Assembly (NCBI RefSeq): GCF_022179225.1
Contig: NZ_BPQL01000025.1
Location: 29,451-93,450, forward strand
DNA: 64,000 nt
Direction: 5' to 3'
DNA from: Methylobacterium goesingense
Lineage (GTDB): Bacteria; Pseudomonadota; Alphaproteobacteria; Rhizobiales; Beijerinckiaceae
Shown here: piece after piece, positions 34,959 through 44,710 of the stretch
Layout of the letters: every line of letters begins with the position of its first letter
How positions within the stretch are numbered: position 1 is the first letter of the stretch
The notes under the pieces: model-generated
Databases searched by the model: none
Told to the model about the DNA's origin: nothing
The model's input: only the letters and a program-made list of their open reading frames with translations
Program-made: the position numbers and the translations under genes

Positions 34959-35252
34959 TCATCCGCGGACACCCTCGTCGACATCGAGGGGCGCCACGCC
35001 GGCGGCCTTGCCGTCGGCCCCGAGGGTGATCTTCTGGATTCGGGCCTCGGCCTTCTGCAGAAGCCCTTCGCAGTGGCGCTTCAACGCCTCGCCGCGCTCG
35101 TAGATCGCCACCGATTCGTCGAGGGGCACGTCGCCTTTCTCAAGGCGGCGCACGATATCCTCGAGCTGCTCCAGGGCCTTCTCGAACGGCAGGTCGAGTG
35201 CCGTCTCACCGGCACCGCCCGTCGAAGCAACGGCGGGTCGCGTGACACTCAT
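34959..35252 (-). CDS. xseB: Exodeoxyribonuclease VII small subunit
   Basis: A 97-aa protein with the family core [20 protein letters not shown] and [20 protein letters not shown], a helical hairpin. XseB binds the large subunit XseA to degrade single-stranded DNA. It lies 71 nt upstream of dxs on the same strand, the usual arrangement. The C-terminal ~20 residues extend beyond the core. Confidence 0.94.
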   Translation of the reverse strand: MSVTRPAVASTGGAGETALDLPFEKALEQLEDIVRRLEKGDVPLDESVAIYERGEALKRHCEGLLQKAEARIQKITLGADGKAAGVAPLDVDEGVRG

Positions 35253-35433
35253 TCTAAACTACCCCTTGATTCTGACGGTCTAAGCCCGTCGCCGCGAAGC
35301 CGGCAACCCGATCCGGTCGCCGGGCTGGCGTTTCATGACCCGGGGCGGCGTTTGCGCCACACCTGATTCCCAAGCGTTCCGCCCGGCGCGGCGCCATGGA
35401 TCCGGCGCAGGATCAGCGCGTTCCGCCAATGTG

Positions 35434-35967
35434 TTATGCGCCGATTTGAAGGTCAGGTGTCAACGCCAGCCGGAACGGCTCGCCCTCGAACGCCTCTGCA
35501 CCGCGCCCGATCTCCGCGATAGCCGCGACCATCCGCCCGCCGCGTCCCAGCATCCGGTCGGCGATCGCCACGAACAGGGCGTTCGGGGTCGCCGAGGGCG
35601 AGGCGTCCCGCAGCGCGCGGGCGACCTCGGCCTCGTCGCGCTCGGGCGCCAGGGCGCAGGCGGCGATGTAGGCCGCCGCGGTGGAACGGCTGATGCCCGC
35701 GTAGCAGTGAATCAGCAGCGGTTCGCGCCGATCCCAGGCCTCCGCGAAGGCGAGGATCGCGCCCACATGCGCCTCGCCCGGCGTCACGTGCCCGTCCATC
35801 GGCGCCACGATGTCGCTGACCTCGACCACGCAGTGGCGCCCCTCGGCGATGGCCTCGGGCCGGGGGATCGCGGTGCCGACCTTCATCAGCGTCATGAGAT
35901 GGCGCGCGCCGGACGCCGCGAGGGTCTCGGGCAGGCGCGACAGCGGACAGACCTGGAGATGGGGCAT
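35434..35967 (-). CDS. Dual-specificity/tyrosine phosphatase-like protein
   Basis: A 177-aa protein with the Cys-phosphatase P-loop HCYAGISRSTA (CX5R). This compact tyrosine phosphatase family is common in alphaproteobacteria beside an HD hydrolase gene. The start codon overlaps the HD gene stop by one base. It may dephosphorylate proteins or small molecules; the substrate is unknown. Confidence 0.85.
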   Translation of the reverse strand: MPHLQVCPLSRLPETLAASGARHLMTLMKVGTAIPRPEAIAEGRHCVVEVSDIVAPMDGHVTPGEAHVGAILAFAEAWDRREPLLIHCYAGISRSTAAAYIAACALAPERDEAEVARALRDASPSATPNALFVAIADRMLGRGGRMVAAIAEIGRGAEAFEGEPFRLALTPDLQIGA

Positions 35968-36569
35968 CAGGCGGGTTCCGGGCCGGTCAGGGCGTGGAAG
36001 CGGGCGAGAAACCGGCTCTGTGCCACATCGGTCGGCCAGGGTGCCAGCAGGGCCTCGGCCTCGGGCGCGAGCGCCGCGCAGGGCCCGAAGACCGCGTCCG
36101 CCTCCTCCCGCGCGAACCCCGCGAGCCGGATCGCCTCGTGATAGGCGGCGATGCCGTCGGCGCGCTTCACCAGGGCGATCTGCGCCGGGCCGGGCTCGGG
36201 CAGGGCGAAGCGCGCGCGGATCGCCGTGAGGAGGCGGCGCTCCACGTCCTTGTACGAATCGCCGATGGCCGCCTTGAGGGGCGAGATGATGTCGCCGATG
36301 ACGTATTCGGGCGCGTCGTGAAGCAGGAGTTCCACGCGCAGGGCCGGCGTGGGCCCGCTCGTCAAGTCGCCGCCGATCGCTTCCACCAGCAAGGCGTGCT
36401 GGGCCACCGAGAAGACGTGCGGTCCCGCCGTCTGCCCGTTCCAGCGGGCGACGCGGGCGAGGCCGTGGGCGATGTCGGCGATCTCCACGTCCCGGGGGGA
36501 TGGATCGAGGAGGTCGAGGCGCCGGCCCGACAGCATGCGCTGCCAGGCGCGCCCGCGCGGCCCGCTCAT
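35967..36569 (-). CDS. HD-domain hydrolase (YfbR-like)
   Basis: A 200-aa protein with HD metal-site residues in HVFSVAQHALLV and LLHDAPEYVIGDIISPLK. The spacing fits YfbR/YedJ-type nucleotidases or phosphohydrolases. The start overlaps the tag stop by 4 nt. It is in an operon tag-HD-phosphatase; a nucleotide-cleaning role is an inference. Confidence 0.86.
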   Translation of the reverse strand: MSGPRGRAWQRMLSGRRLDLLDPSPRDVEIADIAHGLARVARWNGQTAGPHVFSVAQHALLVEAIGGDLTSGPTPALRVELLLHDAPEYVIGDIISPLKAAIGDSYKDVERRLLTAIRARFALPEPGPAQIALVKRADGIAAYHEAIRLAGFAREEADAVFGPCAALAPEAEALLAPWPTDVAQSRFLARFHALTGPEPA

Positions 36570-37186
36570 GGCGCTTCCCCGAGGGCGGCGCAGAAGGCGT
36601 GCCGGTGGCAGCCCACGAGGTGATCGTTGACGAGGCCGACCGCCTGCATGAAGGCGTGGACGATGGTCGGCCCGCAGAACGTGAACCCCTCCGCCTTCAG
36701 GGCCTTCGACAATTTCCGGGAGACCTCGGTCTCGGTGGCGATGCCCGTTCGGTCCCGTGCCCGCCCCTGGATCGGCACGCCATCGACGAAGTCCCAGAGG
36801 AAATCCGAAAACCCCGGCCCGCGCGCCTCGATGGCGAGGTAGGCCCGTGCGCCCGCGATCGTACCGACGATCTTGGCGCGGTTCCGGATGATGCCGGTAT
36901 CCTGCATCAGCCGCGCGACATCCGCATCCGTGAAGCGCGCGATGGCCTCCGGGTCGAACTCCGCGAAGGCGCGCCGGAATCCCTCGCGGCGGCGCAGGAT
37001 GGTGATCCAGGACAGGCCGGCCTGGAAACCGTCGAGGATCAGTTTTTCGTACAAGGCGCGGCCATCCCATTCCGGCACACCCCACTCCGTGTCGTGGTAG
37101 GCGACATAGGTCGGGTCCGCTCCGGCCCACCAGCAGCGGGCGCAGCCGTCGGGGTGTTTGATCAGGCCGGAGGTATCGCTGAGCAT
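36566..37186 (-). CDS. tag: DNA-3-methyladenine glycosylase I
   Basis: A 206-aa protein with CARCWWAGADPTYVAYHDTEWG at the N-terminus (split motif: C-x2-C-W and YHDTEWG) and a C-terminal zinc-site HLVGCHRH. Tag removes 3-methyladenine from alkylated DNA. The helix-hairpin-helix-type core LSWITILRRREGFRRAFAEF is present. First gene of a three-gene coupled operon. Confidence 0.94.
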   Translation of the reverse strand: MLSDTSGLIKHPDGCARCWWAGADPTYVAYHDTEWGVPEWDGRALYEKLILDGFQAGLSWITILRRREGFRRAFAEFDPEAIARFTDADVARLMQDTGIIRNRAKIVGTIAGARAYLAIEARGPGFSDFLWDFVDGVPIQGRARDRTGIATETEVSRKLSKALKAEGFTFCGPTIVHAFMQAVGLVNDHLVGCHRHAFCAALGEAP

Positions 37187-37224
37187 CGGCGAGGGTTTAG
37201 CCGGGTGCGGTTCGCGCGTCGATC

Positions 37225-38076
37225 TCAGCCGGCTGGCACCACCTCCGGAAACGCGAAGGTCGCGAAGGCCGGCTTCTCGACGCCGATCAGGGTGCGGCCG
37301 GCGCGCAGGGTCTCGCCGGCGGCCAGCGCGTCGGCGAGGCGGTCGAGGCGCAGGGTGCCGAGACCGCGCCGACCCGCGACGCTGCCCACCGTGCCGAGCC
37401 CACGCGCCCCGGACGTGATCTCGGCGCCGGATTCCAGGGCCTCGCCGTCGACCGCCACGAGGGGCACGATCCGGGTGCGGGCGGTTCCGCGATGCTGCAT
37501 GCGCGAGACCACCTCCTGGCCGACATAGCAGCCCTTGCGGAAGTCGACTCCGCCGAGCTGGTCCATCAGCGCCTCGTGCGGGAAGGCGTCGGACCAGGGG
37601 AAGTCGCGCCCGCCCTCGGGGATGCCGTGGGCGATGCGGTGGGCGTGGTAATCCGCCTCCGTGGCATCCGCCGAGAAGGCGCCGACGGGGAAAATCAGGC
37701 GCTCGCCCAGATCCCCGAGACGGCCGTCGCGCAGGCGCGTCACCGTGGCGGCGGTCTCGGCGCCGTCCCAGGCGGCGGCGACACCCAGCGTCGGGTCGAG
37801 GGTGATCGTCACCTTGGCGCGCAGGCGGTAGAGCCCGAGGCGCTTGGCGAGGCCGGGCGCCTGATCGGCGGCGGCATCGAGTTGGAAGCCGTCGGCCGCG
37901 CGGGCGACGAGGAAATCGAACAGGATCTTGCCCTGTGGTGTGAGCAGGGCGCCGAGGCGCGCCTCGCCGGCCTCGAGGGTCTCGACGTTGCAGGTCACCA
38001 CGCCCTGCAGGAAGCTCGTCGCATCCTCGCCCGAGACGGTGACGACGGCGCGGTCCGGCAGCATGGCGATCGGCAT
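37225..38076 (-). CDS. ygfZ: YgfZ/CAF17-type folate-binding Fe-S maintenance protein
   Basis: A 283-aa protein with the diagnostic KGCYVGQEVVSRMQHRG motif (conserved Cys). YgfZ helps maintain some Fe-S enzymes, such as radical-SAM MiaB, with tetrahydrofolate. The N-terminal domain resembles aminomethyltransferase GcvT. It lies divergent from the amidohydrolase gene across 117 nt. Confidence 0.93.
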   Translation of the reverse strand: MPIAMLPDRAVVTVSGEDATSFLQGVVTCNVETLEAGEARLGALLTPQGKILFDFLVARAADGFQLDAAADQAPGLAKRLGLYRLRAKVTITLDPTLGVAAAWDGAETAATVTRLRDGRLGDLGERLIFPVGAFSADATEADYHAHRIAHGIPEGGRDFPWSDAFPHEALMDQLGGVDFRKGCYVGQEVVSRMQHRGTARTRIVPLVAVDGEALESGAEITSGARGLGTVGSVAGRRGLGTLRLDRLADALAAGETLRAGRTLIGVEKPAFATFAFPEVVPAG

Positions 38077-38193
38077 GGCGGCTCCTTGGATACAAGTGGC
38101 GGCGGCATTGCGCGCCGTCCGGGGCTGACATAAGCCGCCCGCGACCCCGTCTCAATGCGCCCCTCACGCGCGGCCCGCCCGAGGAGACCCGGA

Positions 38194-39531
38194 ATGCAAG
38201 AGCCCTTCGACCTCGTCTTCGCCGGCGGCACGATCGTCAACCAGGACGGCGCGATCCGTGCCGATCTCGGCATCCGTGCCGGACGCATCGCGGCGATCGG
38301 CGACCTCGCTGCGGCCGCGGCCGTCGAGCGGCGCGATTGCACCGGCCTGCACCTCCTGCCCGGCGTGATCGACAGCCAGGTGCATTTCCGCGAGCCGGGG
38401 CTCGATCACAAGGAAGACCTCGAATCGGGCTCGCGCGCGGCCGTCATGGGCGGTGTGACCACGGTGTTCGAGATGCCGAACACCAACCCGCTCACCACCA
38501 GCGCCGAGGCGCTCGCCGACAAGGTTTCTCGCGCCCATCACCGGATGCATTGCGACTTCGCGTTCTGGGTCGGCGGCACCCACGAGAACGCGCATCTCGT
38601 GCCCGAACTCGAGCGCCTGCCGGGGGCGGCCGGCATCAAGGTGTTCGTCGGCTCCTCCACGGGCTCGCTCCTGGTCGAGGACGATGCCGGCGTCACCGAG
38701 ATCCTGAAGCGGACCCGCCGGCGCGCCGCCTTCCACGCAGAGGACGAACCGATGCTGCGGGCACAGAAGGACCGCCGCGTGGCGGGCGATCCCTCCTCGC
38801 ACCCGGTCTGGCGCTCGCCCGAGGCTGCGCTCAAGGCGACGCAGCGCCTCGTGCGCATCGCCCGGGCCACGGGCGCGCGCATCCACATCCTGCACATCTC
38901 GACGAAGGAGGAGATGGCGTACCTGGCCGAGGCCAAGGACGTCGCAACCTGCGAGGCCACGCCCCACCACCTCACCCTCGACGGCGACGAGGCCTATGCG
39001 CGCCTCGGCACCCTGGTGCAGATGAACCCGCCGGTGCGCGGGACCGACCACCGCGACGGCATCTGGCACGGGCTCTCCCAGGGCGTCGTCGACGTGCTCG
39101 GCTCCGACCACGCCCCGCACTTGCTGGAGGAAAAGGCCAAGCCCTACCCGGAATCACCCTCCGGCATGACCGGCGTGCAGACCCTGGTGCCGATCATGCT
39201 CGACCACGTCGCCGCCGGCCGGCTCTCGCTGGCGCGCTTCGTCGACCTCACCAGCGCCGGTCCCAAGCGCCTGTTCGGGATCGCCCGGAAGGGGCGCCTC
39301 GCGGTCGGCTACGACGCCGACGTGACGGTGGTGGACCTCAAGCGCCGGGAAACCATCCGCAACGAGTGGATCGCCTCGAAATGCGGCTGGACGCCCTATG
39401 ACGGCGTCACCGTGACGGGCTGGCCCGTGGGCACCCTGGTGCGCGGCCACAGCGTGATGTGGGAGGGGGCGCTCGCCGCGCCGTCGCGGGGCGAGGCGGT
39501 GGTGTTCGAGGAGGCGCTGCCACGCGCCTGA
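38194..39531 (+). CDS. Dihydroorotase-family amidohydrolase with altered HxH motif
   Basis: A 445-aa amidohydrolase of class-I dihydroorotase type. The metal site keeps carboxylated K149 (GIKVFVG), H181 (FHAED), H231/H234 (IHILHIS) and D305 (GSDHAPH), but the first motif reads IDSQVHFREPG. Gln62 thus replaces the first His of DxHxH while H64 stays. A dihydroorotase would close carbamoyl-aspartate to dihydroorotate in pyrimidine synthesis. RBS GAGGAG before ATG 38194 sets the start. It could be a true dihydroorotase variant or a related amidase. Confidence 0.85.
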   Translation: MQEPFDLVFAGGTIVNQDGAIRADLGIRAGRIAAIGDLAAAAAVERRDCTGLHLLPGVIDSQVHFREPGLDHKEDLESGSRAAVMGGVTTVFEMPNTNPLTTSAEALADKVSRAHHRMHCDFAFWVGGTHENAHLVPELERLPGAAGIKVFVGSSTGSLLVEDDAGVTEILKRTRRRAAFHAEDEPMLRAQKDRRVAGDPSSHPVWRSPEAALKATQRLVRIARATGARIHILHISTKEEMAYLAEAKDVATCEATPHHLTLDGDEAYARLGTLVQMNPPVRGTDHRDGIWHGLSQGVVDVLGSDHAPHLLEEKAKPYPESPSGMTGVQTLVPIMLDHVAAGRLSLARFVDLTSAGPKRLFGIARKGRLAVGYDADVTVVDLKRRETIRNEWIASKCGWTPYDGVTVTGWPVGTLVRGHSVMWEGALAAPSRGEAVVFEEALPRA

Positions 39532-39569
39532 CGGCGATGGCGCGCCCGGGAACAGGGGACGCGCCTTAC

Positions 39570-39597
39570 AAAAAAGGGCAGGCCCGAAGACCTGCCC
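39570..39597 (-). terminator. Leftward rho-independent terminator
   Basis: Read on the minus strand, a 7-bp stem (GGGCAGG/CCTGCCC) with an 8-nt loop is followed by a run of six T (39570-39575 as A on the + strand). It lies 54 nt past the 99-aa gene's stop. Confidence 0.8.
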
Positions 39598-39650
39598 GCG
39601 TGCCGATCCCCGACCGGGGACCAGCGTTTCCCGTTAGGGAACGTGTAACC

Positions 39651-39950
39651 TTAATGCTGCGGGCTGGTGGTGAAGGCGCCACCGCGGATCCGGTCCGGGA
39701 ACCCTTCCGCGTAACGGGCGGTCGCCTCCTCGCCATAGGTCATCACGAGTTCCTGGAAGGCTGCGAACAGAGCGGCCTGGGCCATGCAGTCGCCGTCGAG
39801 GCCGTCGAGACAGCCTTCGGCAAAGGCCTCCGAGACGTAGCCGAGCGCGGCGCGCTTGTCGTCGAGATCCGCCTCGAAGGGCGCGGAGACCGTATCCATG
39901 TGCATGGGCCACATCATCGTTTGCGCCGGCGAAACAACCGGCCAGTCCAT
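39651..39950 (-). CDS. Small acidic protein, ~99 aa, unknown function
   Basis: Acidic and Ala-rich, with KRAALGYVSEAFAEGCLDGLDGDCMAQ (split; two Cys, C-x7-C-like) and EELV-type helices, ending GAFTTSPQH. ATG 39950 is the first ATG; several later Met are possible (MMWPMHMDT), none with a clear RBS. A terminator follows, supporting a real gene. No signal peptide or known domain recognised. Confidence 0.6.
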   Translation of the reverse strand: MDWPVVSPAQTMMWPMHMDTVSAPFEADLDDKRAALGYVSEAFAEGCLDGLDGDCMAQAALFAAFQELVMTYGEEATARYAEGFPDRIRGGAFTTSPQH

Positions 39951-40156
39951 TGAGGATAGGACGCGGCGGCGGGTTCGCAAAGCCAGGAATTGCGAAGCGG
40001 TTAACGCCGGCGCTCAAATTATGCGTTTCGCGGTCATCCCCCGGAGCTGTGTCCCGGTTGCATCAAGGGGGCCCGATCACCGTCCGTTCACGGTGATTCC
40101 GCGCGGATTCGGAGCAGCCGACAGGGTGAACGGACGCGCTCCACGGCGGGCGTTGT

Positions 40157-40618
40157 TCAACCGCCGAAGCGGCTTGCCAGAGCGTGCGAGAGGCGCTCTC
40201 CCTCGGTCACGAAGCGGCTCGCGGCCTCCGTCGCGGCGGGGGTGCAGACGCGATAGGTGAGGCTGTAGCCGCGATAGCCGCGGTTGTAGGCCCCGGCGAG
40301 GCGGTCGCGCCGGTTCGGGGTCACGCCCTCCGCTTCCATCAGGGCCTTCATCCGGGCCGGCCACTCGGCGGCGTCCGGGGTGGCGCAGAGTTCGCGCAGG
40401 AAGGCCAGCGATCCGATGATTTCGGAGAGCCGCATCAGGTCGCGGTCGTAGGGTGCGGGCGGCGGCTCGGCGGGCGGGGCTGGCTCTTTCTCGGCGGGCT
40501 TCGCGGCGGGGCGGGCGGCACTGCCCCGCGCCTGCTGGGCGAGGCCGGGGCCGGGCAGGGCCACCAGCACGGCAAGGCTACCGAGGAGGATCGACGACAG
40601 GACCCGAACACGCCTCAC
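40157..40618 (-). CDS. TIGR02301 family exported protein
   Basis: A 153-aa protein with a signal peptide ([18 protein letters not shown]), a Pro/Ala linker, then the TIGR02301 core [19 protein letters not shown] ... [19 protein letters not shown]. The family is alphaproteobacterial and of unknown role. The start overlaps the NUDIX stop by 4 nt. Two Cys may be paired. Confidence 0.85.
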   Translation of the reverse strand: MRRVRVLSSILLGSLAVLVALPGPGLAQQARGSAARPAAKPAEKEPAPPAEPPPAPYDRDLMRLSEIIGSLAFLRELCATPDAAEWPARMKALMEAEGVTPNRRDRLAGAYNRGYRGYSLTYRVCTPAATEAASRFVTEGERLSHALASRFGG

Positions 40619-41121
40619 GCAAGCGGCTCCGGGCGTAGGGTGACGCGGGCGAAGGCCTCCCGGACGGTGCCGGCGAGGCCCGGCGTCGTCGCCAGGGTCT
40701 CGAGTTCCGCCAAGGTCGCCCAGCGGACGCCGAGGGCCTCCGGCCCGGCCACCGGCTCGCCCCCATTCCAGAGGGCGGCGTGGGGATGAACGACGTAGTG
40801 GTGGCGCACGCGGCCGGACGCGTCGCGCAGGATGATCTCGGTGGGGCTCAGCACGCCCACCACCTCGGCCGAGAGGCCGACCTCCTCCTGCAACTCGCGC
40901 AAGGCCGCCTCGGCCAGGGGCTCGCCCGCCTCGACAAGGCCGCCGGGCAGGGTCCAGACCCCGCGCATCGGCTCGTTGGCCCGGGCGGCCAGGAGGACGC
41001 GGTCGCCGCGCAGGACCGCGATGGAGGTGCCCACGAAGGGGCGCGTCGGAAAGAGCCGCGCCTGCGCGTCGTCCGGATCGGTCGGGCTCGGACCGGTCCC
41101 TGTCGGATCGCTTCCCGTCAC
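40615..41121 (-). CDS. NUDIX hydrolase (MutT/ADP-ribose pyrophosphatase-like)
   Basis: A 168-aa protein with the complete Nudix box ([19 protein letters not shown] then EEVGL). It is of the NudH/YmfB-like small group, with substrate probably a nucleotide diphosphate derivative. It overlaps both neighbours by 4 nt, so expression is coupled to the TIGR02301 gene, a frequent pairing. Confidence 0.9.
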   Translation of the reverse strand: MTGSDPTGTGPSPTDPDDAQARLFPTRPFVGTSIAVLRGDRVLLAARANEPMRGVWTLPGGLVEAGEPLAEAALRELQEEVGLSAEVVGVLSPTEIILRDASGRVRHHYVVHPHAALWNGGEPVAGPEALGVRWATLAELETLATTPGLAGTVREAFARVTLRPEPLA

Positions 41122-42332
41122 GGCGTCACCACGGCGATGCGGCCATCGGCCAGGCCCACGAAGAGACGGGCGGCGCTGCCCCGCCCGAGCCCGGCGAGGC
41201 CGAAGGCCGCCAGCCCCGGCAGGGGCGCCCGCACGCGTTCGCGGATACCGTCCTTCAGGGACAGGATCGCCAGGGCGCTCCGGTCGGAGACCGGCAGGGC
41301 GAGCTCGGGCGCGCCCGGCCCGGCCGGCTCGATCAGCGTGGAGAGGTCCGCCTCGCCCTCGCCGGGGGAGACGTTGGTATAGCCCGGTGCCTCGTGGGCG
41401 ACGCGCAGGGCGCCGGCCTCCAGGGTCCAGAGCTGGAGCAGACCGGCGGCCTCGGGCGCTGCCACGGCGGCGACCTGCGGCTGGCCCGATCCGGCGAAAT
41501 CCGCGATGGCCGCCGGTTTCAGGGGCTGGCCGCCGGGGGCGGTGGCCTGGGCCGCCCCCCGCGCCAGGCGCACCCAGGATGGTGTGGGCTTGCCTTCTTC
41601 AGGGTTGGCTGCTTGGGGCTTGGCGTCCGCGCCCGCTTCGGACCGGCCGAACAGGGCGAGCGCGCTGCCGCCGTCGGGCGCGACCGTGACCGCGACGATG
41701 ACGGGCTTGCCCGCGAACCGGGCGATGCGGGGCCGGCGCAGGGCGAAGGCGGAGTCGGGCGCGGCCGAGAGCGTGGTGGTCACGACCGGAACCGGCTTCG
41801 GGTCGCCCCCCATGGCCACGGGCTGGCGCTCGCGCACGACGAGGCTGGCGACCTGCTCGGGGCCGCCCGAGAGGGCGGGGACCGGGCCGGCGAGATGCAC
41901 GCTCAGGGGGCCGGACACGGCCCGACGGGAGCCGGGTAGGGCGCCGCGAGGCGTCTCGGCCGCCGCCAGACCCTCCACCGCCTCCGCGCCCAGGAGCGTG
42001 GTCGCCACCTGCCCGTCGACGAGGCTGAGGGCCGCGCCGCCGCCGTCGCCCCAGACCACCACGATGGGCACGTCGTCGTCGCCTTGCGCCGGGTTGGCCC
42101 CGCGCGGCCGAGCCAGGGGCAGGAGCCCGGAGGTCGCCACCGCGACCGCGACCTCGCTGCCGGAACCGCGCAGGGCCCGGGCCCGGAAGGGCAGGTCGAG
42201 GATCGTCACCGTCGGTTCCGCGCGGGCCGGAAGCGCCAGGCTCAGGACCGCGAGCGTCAAGGCTGCGCCGCTCAACATCGCGCGGTTCGGGAACGCGGCA
42301 TGCGGCGCGGGACGCGCCAGCCGTTCAGACAT
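41118..42332 (-). CDS. Exported VCBS/FG-GAP-like repeat protein, unknown function
   Basis: A 404-aa protein with a signal peptide ([19 protein letters not shown]). Loosely repeated blades such as [21 protein letters not shown] and [20 protein letters not shown] resemble FG-GAP/VCBS beta-propeller blades with D-x-x-G-x-G-x-P turns. Probably periplasmic. It overlaps SDR and NUDIX genes at both ends. Ligand unknown; no catalytic motif seen. Confidence 0.7.
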   Translation of the reverse strand: MSERLARPAPHAAFPNRAMLSGAALTLAVLSLALPARAEPTVTILDLPFRARALRGSGSEVAVAVATSGLLPLARPRGANPAQGDDDVPIVVVWGDGGGAALSLVDGQVATTLLGAEAVEGLAAAETPRGALPGSRRAVSGPLSVHLAGPVPALSGGPEQVASLVVRERQPVAMGGDPKPVPVVTTTLSAAPDSAFALRRPRIARFAGKPVIVAVTVAPDGGSALALFGRSEAGADAKPQAANPEEGKPTPSWVRLARGAAQATAPGGQPLKPAAIADFAGSGQPQVAAVAAPEAAGLLQLWTLEAGALRVAHEAPGYTNVSPGEGEADLSTLIEPAGPGAPELALPVSDRSALAILSLKDGIRERVRAPLPGLAAFGLAGLGRGSAARLFVGLADGRIAVVTP

Positions 42333-43077
42333 GCTGGCCGCCGTTGATGTGCAGCTCGGCGCCGTTCACGTAGGACGAGGCCTCGGTACACAGGAAGTAG
42401 ATCGCCTTGGCGACCTCGTCGGGCGTGCCGAGGCGGCGCTGCGGGATTCCGGCCACGATCTTGTCGGTGCCCGGCGACAGGATCGCGGTGTCGATCTCGC
42501 CGGGCGAGATCGCGTTGACGCGTACGCCGAGGGGGCCGAAATCGCTCGCCATCTCGCGGGTCAGGCCGGCGAGCGCCGCCTTCGAGGTGCCGTAGGCCGC
42601 CCCCGCGAAGGGATGGACGCGCGAGCCGGCGATCGAGGTGACGTTGACGATGGAGCCCTTGGCGCGGGTGAGTTCCTCGCAGAGGCCGCGCGCCAGCAGG
42701 AGGGGCGCGAACAGGTTGACCTGGAACACCCGCTGCCAGTCGCTGAACTCGGTGGCGATGGCGCCGAGGCGCTCGCCCTGGGGCCCTTTGGGCGAGATGC
42801 CCGCATTGTTGACGAGCGCGTGCAGGAGGCCGCCCTCGGCGGCGAGGCGCCCGGCCACCTCCTCGATGCCCCGCACGGTATCGGTCGGATCGGCGAGATC
42901 GACCTGGAGGTGATCCTCCGGTCCCATCTCCCAGGGGCAGTTCTCGGGGAAGGGATGGCGCGAGCAGGTGATGACCCGCCATCCGGCCGCCGAGAACCGT
43001 TTGACGGTGGCGTGGCCGATGCCACGGCTGGCGCCCGTCAGTAGCATGACGCGGCGGCGTTCGTTGGATGAGGCCAA
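42325..43077 (-). CDS. Short-chain dehydrogenase/reductase
   Basis: A classical SDR of about 250 aa with TGASRGIG NAD(P) motif, NNAG, and the active-site YGTSKAAL (Y-x3-K). TTG at 43077 is chosen because AAGGA lies 6-7 nt before it; ATG at 43047 right before LLTGAS is an alternative. Substrate unknown. It heads the operon of four genes ending with TIGR02301. Confidence 0.85.
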   Translation of the reverse strand: MASSNERRRVMLLTGASRGIGHATVKRFSAAGWRVITCSRHPFPENCPWEMGPEDHLQVDLADPTDTVRGIEEVAGRLAAEGGLLHALVNNAGISPKGPQGERLGAIATEFSDWQRVFQVNLFAPLLLARGLCEELTRAKGSIVNVTSIAGSRVHPFAGAAYGTSKAALAGLTREMASDFGPLGVRVNAISPGEIDTAILSPGTDKIVAGIPQRRLGTPDEVAKAIYFLCTEASSYVNGAELHINGGQHV

Positions 43078-43216
43078 GACCGTTCCTTCAGGATCGGGGA
43101 GCGCCCGGCACGCGTGATCACCGTGCCGAAGACACCCCCACGCCACGCCAAGGTCTAAGCGGCGCGGGCCCTAAAATCCAGGGTCCTCCCGCGACGCAGC
43201 AAGGAGCCGGCCGGTC

Positions 43217-43879
43217 TTAAGGATAGAGACGCGCGCCGCGCCAGGCGCCGCCATCGGACGGCCCGCCGTCCCGGGTGAAGCGGACCCGGTCGTGCAGGCG
43301 GAAGGGGCCGTCCTGCCAGAACTCGATCGAGACCGGCGCGATGCGGAACCCGGTCCAGTTCTCCGGGCGCGGCACCGGACCCTCGCCGTAACGGTCGGCG
43401 ACCTCCGCCACCGCGCGCTCCAGGGTCGCCCGGTCCGCCAGGGGGCGGGACTGGCGGCTGGCATGGGCGCCGATGCGGCTGTTGCGGGCGCGGCTCTCGA
43501 AGTAGGCGTCCGCCTCCTCCCGCGTGACGGGGCTCACGGGGCCGCGCGCGCGGACCTGACGGCGCAGGCTCTTCCAGTGCAGGACCAGGGCGGCCTGCGG
43601 GTTCTCGCGGAGTTCATCGCCCTTGGTCGATTCGGTGTTGGTGTAGAACACGAAACCGCGCGCATCGACGCCCTTCAGCAGGACGACGCGCACGTCGGGC
43701 AGGTCGTCCGCCCCCGCCGTGGCCAGGGCCATGGCATTGGGATCATTGGGTTCCGAGGCCTCGGCCTCGGCCATCCAGGCGGCGAACAGGGCCCACGGAT
43801 CGGCCGCGCGGGTGAAGTCGCCGCCGGAGCCGGTGGCCTCGGCGGGGGAGGCGGGATCATCGATCCTTAACCGTTCCAA
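43217..43879 (-). CDS. pdxH: Pyridoxamine 5'-phosphate oxidase
   Basis: A ~220-aa flavin enzyme with the PdxH core ([36 protein letters not shown]) and the C-terminal [15 protein letters not shown]. It makes pyridoxal phosphate. No ATG is available in a sensible place; TTG 43879 has AGAGGA seven bases before it. PLP supply suits the two desulfurases of the suf operon. Confidence 0.9.
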   Translation of the reverse strand: MERLRIDDPASPAEATGSGGDFTRAADPWALFAAWMAEAEASEPNDPNAMALATAGADDLPDVRVVLLKGVDARGFVFYTNTESTKGDELRENPQAALVLHWKSLRRQVRARGPVSPVTREEADAYFESRARNSRIGAHASRQSRPLADRATLERAVAEVADRYGEGPVPRPENWTGFRIAPVSIEFWQDGPFRLHDRVRFTRDGGPSDGGAWRGARLYP

Positions 43880-43970
43880 GGCGTATTCCTCTGGTGAGAT
43901 CCGGGTCGGGGGGCACCGACGTGGGACACGAGCGTTATTCGGCCCAACACGTCGTTCGAGATCAGGTGTA

Positions 43971-44525
43971 ATGCGTCGGCGCGAGTGTAAAGCCCAGACC
44001 ACCGGGGGCAACGACCTTCGGACTCGTCCCGCCGCGGGGCCGCGCCGGACCGCGCGCGTCCTCGGTGCCGCGCTCCTTCTCGGACTCGGCGGCTGCGGCC
44101 TGCCCATCCTCACCTTCCAGGGCGAGGAAACCGCGGCGGCCGGCGCCGAGACGGCAAAAGCCACCCTCGCGAAGGGCGGCCCTGTCGAGGAACCGGCCAC
44201 CACCGGCAGCATCGACCGCAAGCCCCTGGGCTTCGGCGCCGACCTCGGGGCGGAGGACTGGCGGCGCGCCAGCGCGGCCCTCGCCGTCGCCCTCGACCCG
44301 CAGGGCAACGGACGCCCGGTAAAGTGGGACAACCCTGAGACGACCCTGCGCGGCTCGGTGAACCCGACCGGCCTGCCCTACGTCGCGAACGACCTCGTCT
44401 GCCGCGACTTCCTGGCATCCGTGATCTCTCCGGCGGGCAGCCGCTTCGTGCGCGGCACCGGGTGCAAGCCCTCCGGCGGCGAGTGGGGCCTGACGCGCAT
44501 CCGGGCCGCGAAATCCGCCACCTGA
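43971..44525 (+). CDS. Surface lipoprotein, RT0821/Lpp0805-like
   Basis: A 184-aa protein with the lipoprotein signal LLLGLGGCG. The mature part includes [20 protein letters not shown] and ends [15 protein letters not shown], the C-terminal pattern of RT0821/Lpp0805-type outer-membrane proteins. The N-terminal 30 residues before the hydrophobic core are long and basic, so a later start is possible. Function unknown. Confidence 0.7.
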   Translation: MRRRECKAQTTGGNDLRTRPAAGPRRTARVLGAALLLGLGGCGLPILTFQGEETAAAGAETAKATLAKGGPVEEPATTGSIDRKPLGFGADLGAEDWRRASAALAVALDPQGNGRPVKWDNPETTLRGSVNPTGLPYVANDLVCRDFLASVISPAGSRFVRGTGCKPSGGEWGLTRIRAAKSAT

Positions 44526-44710
44526 CCCCGGTCGCCGGCACGACTTTTTTAGGATCACAGTTCGGGTCTGCCCGTTGACGGCGTGCCAATCGCAGCGAAT
44601 TCTCGCGCGAGACCGTTGCAGAGAAGCAACAGGCCGTCCACATGACAGATTAATCCGAAGGAGTCGGGCAGGCGCCCGGCCCCAGGCGGCACCGAGAATC
44701 CTGAAGACCG

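Noticed and set aside
40076..40097. Hairpin ATCACCGT-N6-ACGGTGAT as terminator of the TIGR02301 gene
   Set aside because: No T-run on either strand and 60 nt away; too weak to call.
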